A stretch of 64,000 nucleotides of DNA, from assembly GCA_025352795.1 (NCBI GenBank), contig JANXSF010000028.1:1-64000 (forward strand), given 5' to 3'. This document shows positions 45,296 to 53,903 of the stretch, one piece after another. Below the pieces are notes generated by a model that was not told where the DNA came from, ran no database searches, and saw only the letters and a list, made by a program, of their open reading frames with translations. Position 1 is the first letter of the stretch, and each line of letters begins with the position of its first letter. The DNA comes from Acidobacteriota bacterium. GTDB taxonomy: Bacteria; Acidobacteriota; Terriglobia; Bryobacterales; Bryobacteraceae. A program made the translations under genes and the position numbers.

Positions 45296-46003
45296 GTGGC
45301 GCAACTCTTTGCTGGAACCTCAGGCTTTGCCTACCCAACTTGGAAGCCAGATTTCTACCCTGAAAAACTGGCCCAAAAGAAATTCCTGAATTACTACGCA
45401 TCCCGGCTCAACGCTGTGGAGATCAACTACACTTTTCGTAGACTCCCATCGGCATCCACGCTTGAAGGTTGGATCGCTCAAACGCCACCGGGCTTTATCT
45501 TTGTCACCAAGGCTCACCAGCGCATCACCCATTTTGATCGCTTGGAAGTGAGCGAATTTTCCCAATTATTCTTCAAAGCGATTGACGTCCTTCGAATGCA
45601 AAAACGTTTGGGACCGGTGCTGTTTCAGTTGCCTCCAAACCTTTCCATTGACCTTCCCCGCCTGACAGTATTTCTCGACTCCATTCCACAAGATGTTCCC
45701 TGTGCCTTTGAGTTCCGCAACAAAAGTTGGCTGGTGGATGAGGTATTTGAGGAATTGGAAAAGCACCATGTAGCATTGTGCCTTGCCGAATCAGAAAAGT
45801 TGGTGGTGCCCCAGCGCGTCACGGCTGGCTTTGTCTATTTCCGATTGCGTAAGGAAGAATACACGGCTGCGGAGTTAGTAGAAATCAGCGAAAAGGCCAA
45901 AGCCCTGCTGGCCGATGGCAAAGATGTTTATGTGTTTTTCAAACATGAAGAGTCACCTGCCGGGGCTTTCTACGCAGAGCAGTTACTCAAGCATTGCAAG
46001 TGA
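45296..46003 (+). CDS. DUF72 domain protein
   Basis: 235 residues from GTG 45296, 5 nt after the MFS stop; longer starts lie inside the MFS gene. TIM-barrel-like DUF72 hallmarks: LFAGTSGFAYPTWKPDFYPEKL, LNAVEINYTFRRLPS, FVTKAHQRITH, LGPVLFQLPPNL, CAFEFRNKSWLVDEV and DVYVFFKHEESPAGAFYAEQL. The family is widespread and of unknown, possibly nuclease-like, function. Its 3' end overlaps the convergent DapA-family gene by 17 nt. Confidence 0.9.
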   Translation: MAQLFAGTSGFAYPTWKPDFYPEKLAQKKFLNYYASRLNAVEINYTFRRLPSASTLEGWIAQTPPGFIFVTKAHQRITHFDRLEVSEFSQLFFKAIDVLRMQKRLGPVLFQLPPNLSIDLPRLTVFLDSIPQDVPCAFEFRNKSWLVDEVFEELEKHHVALCLAESEKLVVPQRVTAGFVYFRLRKEEYTAAELVEISEKAKALLADGKDVYVFFKHEESPAGAFYAEQLLKHCK

Positions 46004-46889
46004 CCGCTGCTAAATCACGCAAGACAGCCAATTCTTTTAGCCCTGCTGCATCCAGCGATTGTGTTGGATTGCGCACTGTAGCCGACCGGATCACACCGGC
46101 TGCCACGAGGTTATGTTTTACTGCCGAAACGCCCAGTCCAGGCTGTAATTCGTAACGGATCAACGGCAGTGCCTGCAGGAATTGATTCCACGCTTGTGCT
46201 GTTTCACCCTTTGCCAAGTGATTCCAGATAGCCACATAAGTGGAAGTAAGGTCGCTGGAAGGCATGGTGCCCACTGCCCCGCGATGGAATTCTTCAATGA
46301 GAAACTGGCCATTCAGTCCGCCGAAAATATGGAACTGCTGGGCATCGTCACCCAATGCAATCTTCAGCGCTCCAATCTTAGGCGCTGTAGCCGGTGCCTC
46401 AACTTTTGCTGCGCTGACGTGTTCCAGTTCGCGAGCCATGCGTGCCAGCAATGCCACAGGCATAGCAACTTGCGTCATTAACGGTGCGTCCTGCACCATA
46501 ATTGGGATGGTCACACCTTTTGAGATAGCCGAGTAATAGTGCATCAGCCCATCCGCATCGGGCTTCAACAAGTAAGGAGGAAGAACCATTAACGCATTGG
46601 CACCCATGTCCTGCGCTTCCTTGCTGAGTGCTACGGCACCATCGGCCCCGGTGTGTCCAGAACTCACAACCAACGGAACGCGACCGTTCACCCGCTTCAC
46701 AATCAACTGCAGCATGGCAATCCGTTCCGCAGGCAACAAGGTATAGCCTTCACTGGCGTTTCCAAACAGACCAAGACCGTGGGCACCTTGTGCCAACAGA
46801 TAGTCCACTAGTTGGCCCAGAGAATCGAAATCCACAGACCCATCGCTGTAAAAAGGGGTCACGACAATGGGGTAAACGCCATGTAACAT
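45987..46889 (-). CDS. DapA/NanA-family aldolase or synthase
   Basis: 300 residues from ATG 46889 (MLHGVYPIVVTPF); a TTG at 46913 is possible. A (beta/alpha)8 barrel: GLFGNASEGYTLLPAER as the substrate-carboxylate loop, the YYSAISKG segment with the helper Tyr, and the Schiff-base Lys in VSAAKVEAP. The C-terminal helices fit the DHDPS/N-acetylneuraminate lyase family. The lysine-pathway enzyme itself is unlikely given the divergent hexuronate-type transporter; a 2-keto-3-deoxy sugar-acid aldolase or dehydratase fits better, as inference. Confidence 0.82.
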   Translation of the reverse strand: MLHGVYPIVVTPFYSDGSVDFDSLGQLVDYLLAQGAHGLGLFGNASEGYTLLPAERIAMLQLIVKRVNGRVPLVVSSGHTGADGAVALSKEAQDMGANALMVLPPYLLKPDADGLMHYYSAISKGVTIPIMVQDAPLMTQVAMPVALLARMARELEHVSAAKVEAPATAPKIGALKIALGDDAQQFHIFGGLNGQFLIEEFHRGAVGTMPSSDLTSTYVAIWNHLAKGETAQAWNQFLQALPLIRYELQPGLGVSAVKHNLVAAGVIRSATVRNPTQSLDAAGLKELAVLRDLAAVTCNA

Positions 46890-46976
46890 AATAGGAGTCT
46901 TTCCAGAATACAATGTTTCGTGTCTTGTGACACCTGAAATCTGAAATATTTCAAACAGTGTGCTACCGTAAGTCCG

Positions 46977-48224
46977 ATGAAGATTCCCAACCTCCGCTGG
47001 TGGATTGCCGCGCTGCTGTTTCTATCAACGGTGATCAACTATATTGACCGGCAGACGCTGGCCGTGGTTGCCCCAGTGCTCACAAAGGAACTGAATCTTT
47101 CTCCAGTTGAGTACGCCAACATTCTGAATGCTTTCCTGGTGGCCTATACACTGATGTATCTTGGCTCAGGCGTGCTGGTGGACCGATGGGGAACTCGTCG
47201 CGCTTTAAGTTCATTTATGGTGTGGTGGTCTGCCAGTAGTATTTTGCACGCCTTTGCCCGAACGGCAGTTCAATTTGGAGCCTGCCGCATGTTGTTGGGT
47301 TTGGGTGAACCTGGCAACTTTATGGCAGCCACCAGGGCGACTTCGGAATGGTTCCCAGTAAGGGAGCGGGCTTTCGTCAATGGTCTATCCAACGCCGGGG
47401 CATCGGTAGGTGCGGTGATTGCACCGCCGCTGGTGGTGTGGCTGATGAAGACTTACAACTGGCAAACAGCTTTCATTGTCACCGGTGCTTTGGGGTTTGT
47501 TTGGTTAATTGCCTGGCTGCTACTTTACCGGCTGCCAGCCGAACATCCCAACCTGTCCACTGAGGAACTCACCCTGATTCTGGAGGACAAGGAGCCGACG
47601 CCTCAAAGCAGTGAACCTAAAGTCCCCTGGCTATCGTTACTGAAACATCGTCAAACCTGGGGGCTGATGTTAGGGCGATTTTTTTCTGATCCAGTGTGGT
47701 GGTTCTACCTGTTCTGGTTGCCGAAATTCCTAACCGATCAACGTGGGTTCACCATGGATCAAATCGGCATGCTGGCTTGGCTTCCATACCTGACGGCCGA
47801 CCTGGGTTCAGTCTGCGGCGGATTGCTATCTGGATATTTGATTAAACATAACTGGGACGTGCTGCAAGCCCGCTCCGCTGGTATGTGGCCATTTGCTTTG
47901 GTGATGCCCATTAGCTTGTTGATCATCTGGTCGCCATCGAATGCAGTAGTGATGCTGGTGATTTGCGTTGTAACATTTTCACACATGGCTTGGAAGACCA
48001 ACATCATGACCATCACCAACGATATTTACCCAACGAAAGTAGTTGGCTCAGTAGCCGGAATTGTTGCGTTCGGCAATGGATTGGGTGGCACTCTGTTCAC
48101 TTTCTTAGTGGGCTACATTGTACAGAATTACGGATACAACTCCATCTTTTTTATGATGGGGTTCATGCACCCAATGGCCTTCGTACTGTTTCGCTGGTTG
48201 GTGCGTAAGCCGGTCACACTTTAG
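46977..48224 (+). CDS. MFS transporter, hexuronate/sugar-acid type (ACS family)
   Basis: 415 residues, twelve helices. RWWIAALLFLSTVINYIDRQTLAVVAPVL is typical of ExuT-like anion:cation symporters, with GVLVDRWGTRRAL in loop 2-3, GEPGNFMAATRATSEWFP in the first half, and DPVWWFYLFWLPKFLTDQRGF opening the second half. It is divergent from the DapA-family gene with an 87-nt gap, which suggests a joint sugar-acid uptake and breakdown unit. It overlaps the SnoaL-like gene by 4 nt tail-to-tail. Confidence 0.88.
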   Translation: MKIPNLRWWIAALLFLSTVINYIDRQTLAVVAPVLTKELNLSPVEYANILNAFLVAYTLMYLGSGVLVDRWGTRRALSSFMVWWSASSILHAFARTAVQFGACRMLLGLGEPGNFMAATRATSEWFPVRERAFVNGLSNAGASVGAVIAPPLVVWLMKTYNWQTAFIVTGALGFVWLIAWLLLYRLPAEHPNLSTEELTLILEDKEPTPQSSEPKVPWLSLLKHRQTWGLMLGRFFSDPVWWFYLFWLPKFLTDQRGFTMDQIGMLAWLPYLTADLGSVCGGLLSGYLIKHNWDVLQARSAGMWPFALVMPISLLIIWSPSNAVVMLVICVVTFSHMAWKTNIMTITNDIYPTKVVGSVAGIVAFGNGLGGTLFTFLVGYIVQNYGYNSIFFMMGFMHPMAFVLFRWLVRKPVTL

Positions 48225-48631
48225 CGGGCGCCAATTTGAGTGAACATTGCGTTCATGTCCATATACTCACGTTCGAGATAAATTAGCCCATCGCGCAGCT
48301 CAATGAGGTTGGCGATCTGTAGGTCGATAGATTTGCCGCTGGCTGGAATTCCGAACAAATCGACCTGATGCGTACCGGTTGCCCGATATTCGGCTGCGGC
48401 TGAATTGCCAGAAGCCAGCACCGTAAGCACTTCAAGTTTCGCATCAGGAAAAGCGGTGGCATACATTTGCGCAATGCCGACTCCCACTGCCGGACCACCC
48501 GCGTGAACTTGGCCATCACCGCCCATATAAGAATATTCAGGGTGAAGCAGGGAACCGAATTTGGCATAATCGCGAGCATTGAATGCAGCCTTCAATTCCG
48601 CGTGAACGTTTTGTGAAGTAATCATGCTCAT
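48221..48631 (-). CDS. SnoaL-like/NTF2-fold protein (ester cyclase type)
   Basis: 136 residues, no signal peptide. The cone-shaped NTF2 pattern is visible: LKAAFNARDYAKFGSLLHPEYSYMG, QMYATAFPDAKLEVLTVLASGN, AAEYRATGTHQVDLFGIPASG, DLQIANLIELRDGLIYLEREYMD. Such proteins are polyketide cyclases or isomerases, or just small-molecule binding folds. The reaction is unknown. The start could also be the second Met, two codons in. Confidence 0.78.
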   Translation of the reverse strand: MSMITSQNVHAELKAAFNARDYAKFGSLLHPEYSYMGGDGQVHAGGPAVGVGIAQMYATAFPDAKLEVLTVLASGNSAAAEYRATGTHQVDLFGIPASGKSIDLQIANLIELRDGLIYLEREYMDMNAMFTQIGAR

Positions 48632-48675
48632 CCCTACGAACGGGTAAGCAAAGATAGATCTGTCAAAAAGATATT

Positions 48676-51545
48676 TTAGTTTTTACTCGTTGTAGCAACA
48701 GGTTTTTTAGCTGTCTTTGTGGCTACCTTTTTCACAGTTGGCTTTTTACGCTGCACGCCCAAACCACGTTCTAATATAGCTTCCAGCAGCTTCTTTCCTG
48801 AACCAACATTACTCGATTGAAGTTGTCCGGCCGCTTTGCCAGCAACCCATCCAATTCTGCAAGCCACTCCAGTGACGGCCGGGCATTTTGACCTTCAATC
48901 TGCCTCACTAACTCTAGCGATGTTGCGAAATCGGGAATTGTGCGGAAGCAACGCAGGGCCTTATCTCGCTCTCCCAAAGTTAAGAAAATCGCTGCCGCCT
49001 TCGCCAACTGGCCTGATTCCTCGCAGCATTCGGCGGTAAGTTTCGATTGCGCTTCAGAAGAATTCTCAAGAATTTCCAACGCCATGCGGTACTTCTTTTT
49101 CTTCATCAATACGCGAACGGCACGTTGCAATAGCCGCTCTTTACGAGCTGCGGCATCAGGGAAACCCATCGCATCGAAGAACGGCGGCAGAATGCGCTGG
49201 GCGATCATTGCGTTTTCACCAACCTCAATGCCACGCTCCAACTCTTCTACCCAAAATCCTGCACGCGGCATTATTTCCACGGTGAGCCACGAAGGTAATT
49301 GGTCTTGAACTTCAGCCAAAAGTTGGATTGATTGCGCAATCAGGACCAATTTTGATGCGCCGACAGCATTTTCGGCTAGGCCAAGGTGTCGAATAGCAGA
49401 TGCGAGCCGAGGTTTTAGGGCACCGTGGGCAGCATTGCAGGATTGCTCAAACAGATCTGGCCGACCAAGTTCAGGGGAAAGAATCATTTTGCGAAACGCG
49501 AGCTGAAAGCAGACTTCGCAAAGAGTCATGTTCGCTGACTCGCGCGTCGCAGGATCTGTGATTGCCCCAATTTCTGAATGAAATCCTAGGCTTGATGGGC
49601 TCGGGACCTAAGTCTGGCTTCACTGGGACGAACTGACGTGCGTCTGCTTGGCATCGCTGAATGCGCTCTTCAATTTCTAATTCTACTTCGTCCAAGCAAG
49701 TGCGCAGAGCTTCCGCTGTAATCGGCGGTAAGTTCAAATTGGTGACTGGTCTTAGCAAATATCCGACGCCCAAACCGTGTCTTCACTAGGAGCGGTGTCA
49801 ATCCACAGCAACCGTTCGGTGGGTCTTGAAAGAGCTACGCGAAGCTGGTCAATGGCCAGACGTTTAGCAAACGTTTCAGTGGCTGCAACAAGGGCTCTTT
49901 CATCGGAAACCTTGCGAACCAATGCCCCACCGTTCAGGATACAGACCGATTGAAAGTCTAAGCCTTTGGCTTCAGCGGGCGAAAGAATATAAGGAAGGCT
50001 TGCCGGGGGTAGGCCTATCTTATCGAAAGCAATCATCGCCAACCCTTCGCGCTGTGATAGTTCCCGCAAAAGCGGAGCCAGTTCAGTTTGACGAATTGCG
50101 GCGTACAATACTTGATCTGGCGAATCGTCATCAATTTCCGCATAACCAGTGCCGGAGGGCCGATCCTGTTTACGCAAGTGACCGTAAAAATCCCAAGCCC
50201 GATTCACAAGGCTGGCCAGACGTCGCGGGCTGCGCAGATTAACCAACAACTTAAACTCTTGCGGAGGACCAATGGCGTTATGCAGCATGTCATTCAACCA
50301 CGCCCATTCAAAGTCCGTCGGACGCACCGTCTGGGCTTCATCACCAGCCATAAGCAGTGGGCAGTACCGACCGTTGTCATTCAATTGGCGGGCCAGGGCA
50401 ACCACTACAAAGGCTTCCAGGGGAGTCAAATCCTGCACTTCATCTACTGCGATGCAGCCGACACTAGAAAATGGGTGTTCGTATCCAGCGGAGCCAGATA
50501 GAACCGTTTGCGCTGCCCGCCAGGCCAAAGCCAACTCGGGAAAATAAGCATCTGCCAACGGACCTTGGGCCGATTTTTCCAGACGATTCGCCACATCCAA
50601 AACACTTTCCAAATCGTTCCCCGTAAGGTAACGGGTGCGCTGGGTGCGATATGCCTGTTCTGGCAGACGGATGCGTTCCGCTTTGGAAAATCGACCCAGA
50701 TTTTCAGGGATTGCGGCACCAATCAGATGAGCATGCATCTCATCGTAAAGGGCATCAATTTCATTGGACCAGCTACCAAGGGAACGTTGATAGTTTTGGA
50801 TGTCACGCCGGAATTTGGTGCGCCCCTCCGACGGCGCAATCCCCGATTCCTGAGTGCCGATGAGTTGGCGAAGGAAGACTGGGTACGTGAGCACAGTGAA
50901 CGTCCGCTCACTGGAACAGAACCGATCAAAGTAATCGCGAGCCAATACTGCAAGCTCATTTGAGAACGTCAGGTACAGCACTCGCTCTGCCTGCGAGGCA
51001 TCGGCGGCATGTAGCAACGCTGTAGTTTTACCAGAACCAGGGTGGCCCTTGAGGACCCTTGCCACACCACGGCTTCTGGCGAACTTCACCTGCTGAGCAG
51101 TCCACGGCTCTGGGGTGTACTCACCGTTACGCAGGTCGGGAACGGTCATCAGTAAATAGTCATCGGAAAGACTTCCCGAAGTGAGCGGCGAATGATCGTC
51201 ATGATGACGGATGTCCCGTAGGAAAATCGACTCGGTGTTTACCCCTTCAAAAGAAGACTCCTGACTGAGTGGGGCTGCTCCAGTAGGTGCCCACCAGGCA
51301 TAGAAGTGTGAACCGGAACTGCCTCCCAATCGCGAACGTCGCCAGCCGCGATTCAAACCACTGGTGCCCTTATAATGCAATCGAGCAATATCTACAGCCA
51401 TACGCTGCAGCAGCAAGGACGTGCGTTTGGCCAACGGTTCGTTGCGCTGGGCGGTGAGTTTATCTAAAAATTCCTGGTGACAGTATACTGGCCTGTTCGG
51501 CCGTGCTGTCTGAAACCCGAAATCAGAAAGAGGTGGCTGGTTCAA
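48676..51545 (-). pseudogene. UvrD-like superfamily I helicase with helical C-terminus, broken by three frameshifts
   Basis: Four overlapping frames read as one protein of about 950 residues. 51545-49752: ATPase with Walker A GHPGSGKTTALL, FSNELAVLARDYF, VDEVQDLTPLEAFV (Walker B), LMAGDEAQTVRPTDF, NLRSPRRL, AKGLDFQSV and RVALSRPTERLLW. About 49773-49600: LLRPVTNLN, EIEERIQRCQADARQF. About 49590-48795: GAITDPATRESANMTLCEVCFQLAFRK, RPDLFEQ, helical repeat region to LLAKRPDNFNRVML. 48797-48676: KKLLEAILERGLGV and a Lys/Ala-rich tail. The breaks near 49765, 49580 and 48795 each look like one lost or gained base; at 48795 GAAAG replaces an expected GAAAAG. Confidence 0.75.
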
Positions 51546-51575
51546 GCAATTAGTTTAGCTTGGATGGGAACGATG

Positions 51576-52325
51576 TTAGCGCAGCGCCTTCTGAATGGCC
51601 TCTTCCGCGACTGGCACCAACAACTCATATCCTTTGTCGTTCGGATGCAAACCGTCGCGCGAAAAACCGTCGCGCAGCATTCCTTTATCGTCCACCACAG
51701 CTTTGAAATAATCGGCGAAGATGGCACCGGACTTACTTGCATACGTGCGAATCCAATCGTTTAATTTCAAGATGTCAGCCGGGGGACGCTTGGGGCTCTG
51801 CTTGCGGGTAGTGTAATCGCTGATGGGCATTACGGAACACAGAATCACTTTGATGCCATGGGCCTGGGCCAGTTCTGTAATGGCCTGTATATTTTCGGTA
51901 ATTTGCTGAAAGGTAGAAGGTCCGGTGTTGCCTGCAATGTCGTTGGTGCCAGCCAGCAGAATCATTACCTTGGGTTTCAGATTGATCACATCGGGAAACA
52001 TTCTCACCAGCATTTGCGGAGTTGTCTGGCCACTAATTCCACGATTCACATAAGGCTTACCAGCAAAGAATTGGGCCAACTTCCAGCCGTCGGTGATGGA
52101 ATCTCCCATGAAAACCACACGACCATCTACTATTGGTTCTGACTTCAATTTTTCATTGCCTTCATAATAGCGGCCAAGTTGATTCCAATCCTGTAGTTGA
52201 TCGGCCAGGGCTTGCGCCGTACCTTGTAAGCAGCAGTTTGCTTTTGGAGGTTGGAATTGTTCGGCTATTTGAGGGAAGGCAAGGGAGGGAATATAAAACA
52301 ATACGGCAGAGATTTGTTTCAGCAT
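51576..52325 (-). CDS. Secreted SGNH/GDSL hydrolase
   Basis: 249 residues from ATG 52325 with signal peptide MLKQISAVLFYIPSLAFPQ; the frame stays open upstream but without protein-like sequence. SGNH blocks: VFMGDSITDGW (Ser), NRGISGQTT (Gly), LLAGTNDIAGN (Asn) and RDGLHPNDKGYELL (Asp-His). It resembles periplasmic carbohydrate esterase or lysophospholipase-like members; an acetyl esterase acting on glycans is plausible. It probably stands alone. Confidence 0.87.
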   Translation of the reverse strand: MLKQISAVLFYIPSLAFPQIAEQFQPPKANCCLQGTAQALADQLQDWNQLGRYYEGNEKLKSEPIVDGRVVFMGDSITDGWKLAQFFAGKPYVNRGISGQTTPQMLVRMFPDVINLKPKVMILLAGTNDIAGNTGPSTFQQITENIQAITELAQAHGIKVILCSVMPISDYTTRKQSPKRPPADILKLNDWIRTYASKSGAIFADYFKAVVDDKGMLRDGFSRDGLHPNDKGYELLVPVAEEAIQKALR

Positions 52326-52413
52326 AGAATTTGCTTTATTCTCGCACAGTGTCCAGACCCTGGCATCAAATTCGCCAAGGGCCAGGACACAAGCGAGCTC
52401 CCACCAGGGAACT

Positions 52414-52827
52414 TTATTTCGGCGGCGCGGGCGGTGGAGGTGGGCCACCAGGAGCAGGAACTGCAGAGGCAGCCATTGTTTCCGGCATGACTGCGCCACG
52501 ATGACAGGTAAAGCAGGTAACGTGAACTTTGCCGTCAGGGAACTTGGCGTTAATTTCTTCGGTCATGGTGATCATATGACGTGCCGTTTCTTTCTTCGGA
52601 TTATCATCGCTGGCAAAGTTACCTTGCACATGACAATGCTGGCATTGAACGCCAAGCGCCGTCCGGTATTCGCCCATGGTGGTGCGAATAAACGTGGCAT
52701 CGCCGGCAGGTACTTTTAACACTTTCAAATTTTGAGGCGGTCGCGGTGGGCCACCTTTTTTCTTGCCGTCAGCCGGTGGCTGAGCCAGCAATGGCAGTAG
52801 GGCCAAAAAGAATATAAGGCTACGCAT
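52414..52827 (-). CDS. Small c-type cytochrome (photosynthetic reaction centre cytochrome-like)
   Basis: 137 residues: signal peptide MRSLIFFLALLPLLAQ, Pro/Lys-rich linker, then two haem-binding motifs, CQHCH and CFTCH, with Met residues (FIRTTMGEYRTALG, MITMTEEINAKF) as likely axial ligands. Ends in a Pro-rich tail (GGPPPPPAPPK). The motif spacing matches the domain of reaction-centre cytochrome c subunits that is widespread in non-phototrophic Acidobacteriota. A periplasmic electron carrier. Confidence 0.87.
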   Translation of the reverse strand: MRSLIFFLALLPLLAQPPADGKKKGGPPRPPQNLKVLKVPAGDATFIRTTMGEYRTALGVQCQHCHVQGNFASDDNPKKETARHMITMTEEINAKFPDGKVHVTCFTCHRGAVMPETMAASAVPAPGGPPPPPAPPK

Positions 52828-52886
52828 AGAGCTAAATTATATTATGTTCTTCAGCCCTTGGATGATTATGTTTGTAAAACTTTGGA

Positions 52887-53189
52887 CTACTTTACATCTA
52901 CAATCTTGGCGATCATCAGCTTGCCATCTTTCACGTCACCGGTGATTTTCACCTTGGAATCAAGATGAGTCTTGGCTAGGTCGCCATTGGTCAAACGGAA
53001 GACTTTACCTTCTTTTTCTGTGACAAAGACCGGGGCAGCCCCGTCTTTAATGCAGCGCTTAGCGCATTCGCGAGCTGACTCGGAACCATTGCCATTCCCG
53101 GCACCGCAGGACGCATCGCTGATCCATCCGGTCATCTCCGCGCTGAAAGCAACGGTGGCAACAAACAAGAACGATGTAAATAGCTTCAT
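52887..53189 (-). CDS. Small secreted protein of unknown function
   Basis: 100 residues: signal peptide MKLFTSFLFVATVAFSAE, then MTGWISDASCGAG, then ECAKRCIKDGAAPVFVTEKEGKVFRLTN, then an OB-like strand pattern (LDSKVKITGDVKDGKLMIAKIVDVK). Three Cys are conserved in similar Acidobacteria proteins as I recall them. It may sit in the periplasm or outer membrane; function is unknown. Same strand as the cytochrome gene, upstream of it by about 60 nt. Confidence 0.7.
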   Translation of the reverse strand: MKLFTSFLFVATVAFSAEMTGWISDASCGAGNGNGSESARECAKRCIKDGAAPVFVTEKEGKVFRLTNGDLAKTHLDSKVKITGDVKDGKLMIAKIVDVK

Positions 53190-53325
53190 ACCCTGATGCT
53201 ACCAGGACTTTGTCAGGAATTTCAGATCCATCGCATGCGGCGAAGTAAAATCAGCAGACTGACAGTGACAGAGATGGATTCGTAGCAATGCCGAAGAATC
53301 ACTACAATGCTAGTGCAGTGGTGCG

Positions 53326-53886
53326 CTACTCCTTGCGATCGAGTGCCTGATTGAGCAGTAATACATTCACTCCAGCATTGCCCAGGAAGCCCAATTGAGG
53401 TGTATCGGTATACCGGGCGATCAGTTCCCGAGCATGGGCTACATTGATTCCGCGCACATTGGACACCCTTGCTAGTTGGTACTCAGCGGCGGCAGGGCTG
53501 ATGTGCGGATCAAGCCCAGAGGCTGACGCTGTAATCAGGTCTATGGGGATATCGCCCCCCTGTGGATTGGCTGCTTTCAGTGCCGCAATGCGAGTTTCTA
53601 GAGCTTTGCGAAAGTCAGGATTTAGGGGTCCAAAGTTTGATCCAGAGGAGGATGCGGTGTTATACGCAAATGGTCCGGTGGCGGAAGGTCGGCTCCAGAA
53701 ATACTTGGGATTCTCAAAAGGCTGTCCCAGCAGACGGGAACCGGTGATGTGGCCGTTATTCGTAAGCAGACTGCCGTTGGCCGCGTTCGGAAAGAGGCCT
53801 TGAGCAATGACGGTTACTAAAAGCGGATATACCAAGCCTGTAAGAACAGTAAGAGTAAGTAAGCACTGAACGGATTGTCTAATCAT
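53326..53886 (-). CDS. kdpC: Potassium-transporting ATPase subunit KdpC
   Basis: 186 residues from ATG 53886 (MIRQSVQCLLTLTVLTGLVYPLLVT), with AAGGA 7 nt upstream; a TTG at 53907 overlaps the kdpB stop. One membrane helix, then the KdpC periplasmic-type domain: GSRLLGQPFENPKYFWSRPSA, ASGSDLDP-like SASGLDPHISPAAAEYQ, RVSNVRGI and GFLGNAGVNVLLLNQAL. It links the KdpA channel to the KdpB ATPase. Last gene of the kdpFABC unit. Confidence 0.95.
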   Translation of the reverse strand: MIRQSVQCLLTLTVLTGLVYPLLVTVIAQGLFPNAANGSLLTNNGHITGSRLLGQPFENPKYFWSRPSATGPFAYNTASSSGSNFGPLNPDFRKALETRIAALKAANPQGGDIPIDLITASASGLDPHISPAAAEYQLARVSNVRGINVAHARELIARYTDTPQLGFLGNAGVNVLLLNQALDRKE

Positions 53887-53903
53887 AGTAAGTTCCTTAG
53901 CTT

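Noticed and set aside
50508-50963. 151-codon plus-strand frame inside the helicase
   Set aside because: Antisense shadow of conserved helicase sequence.
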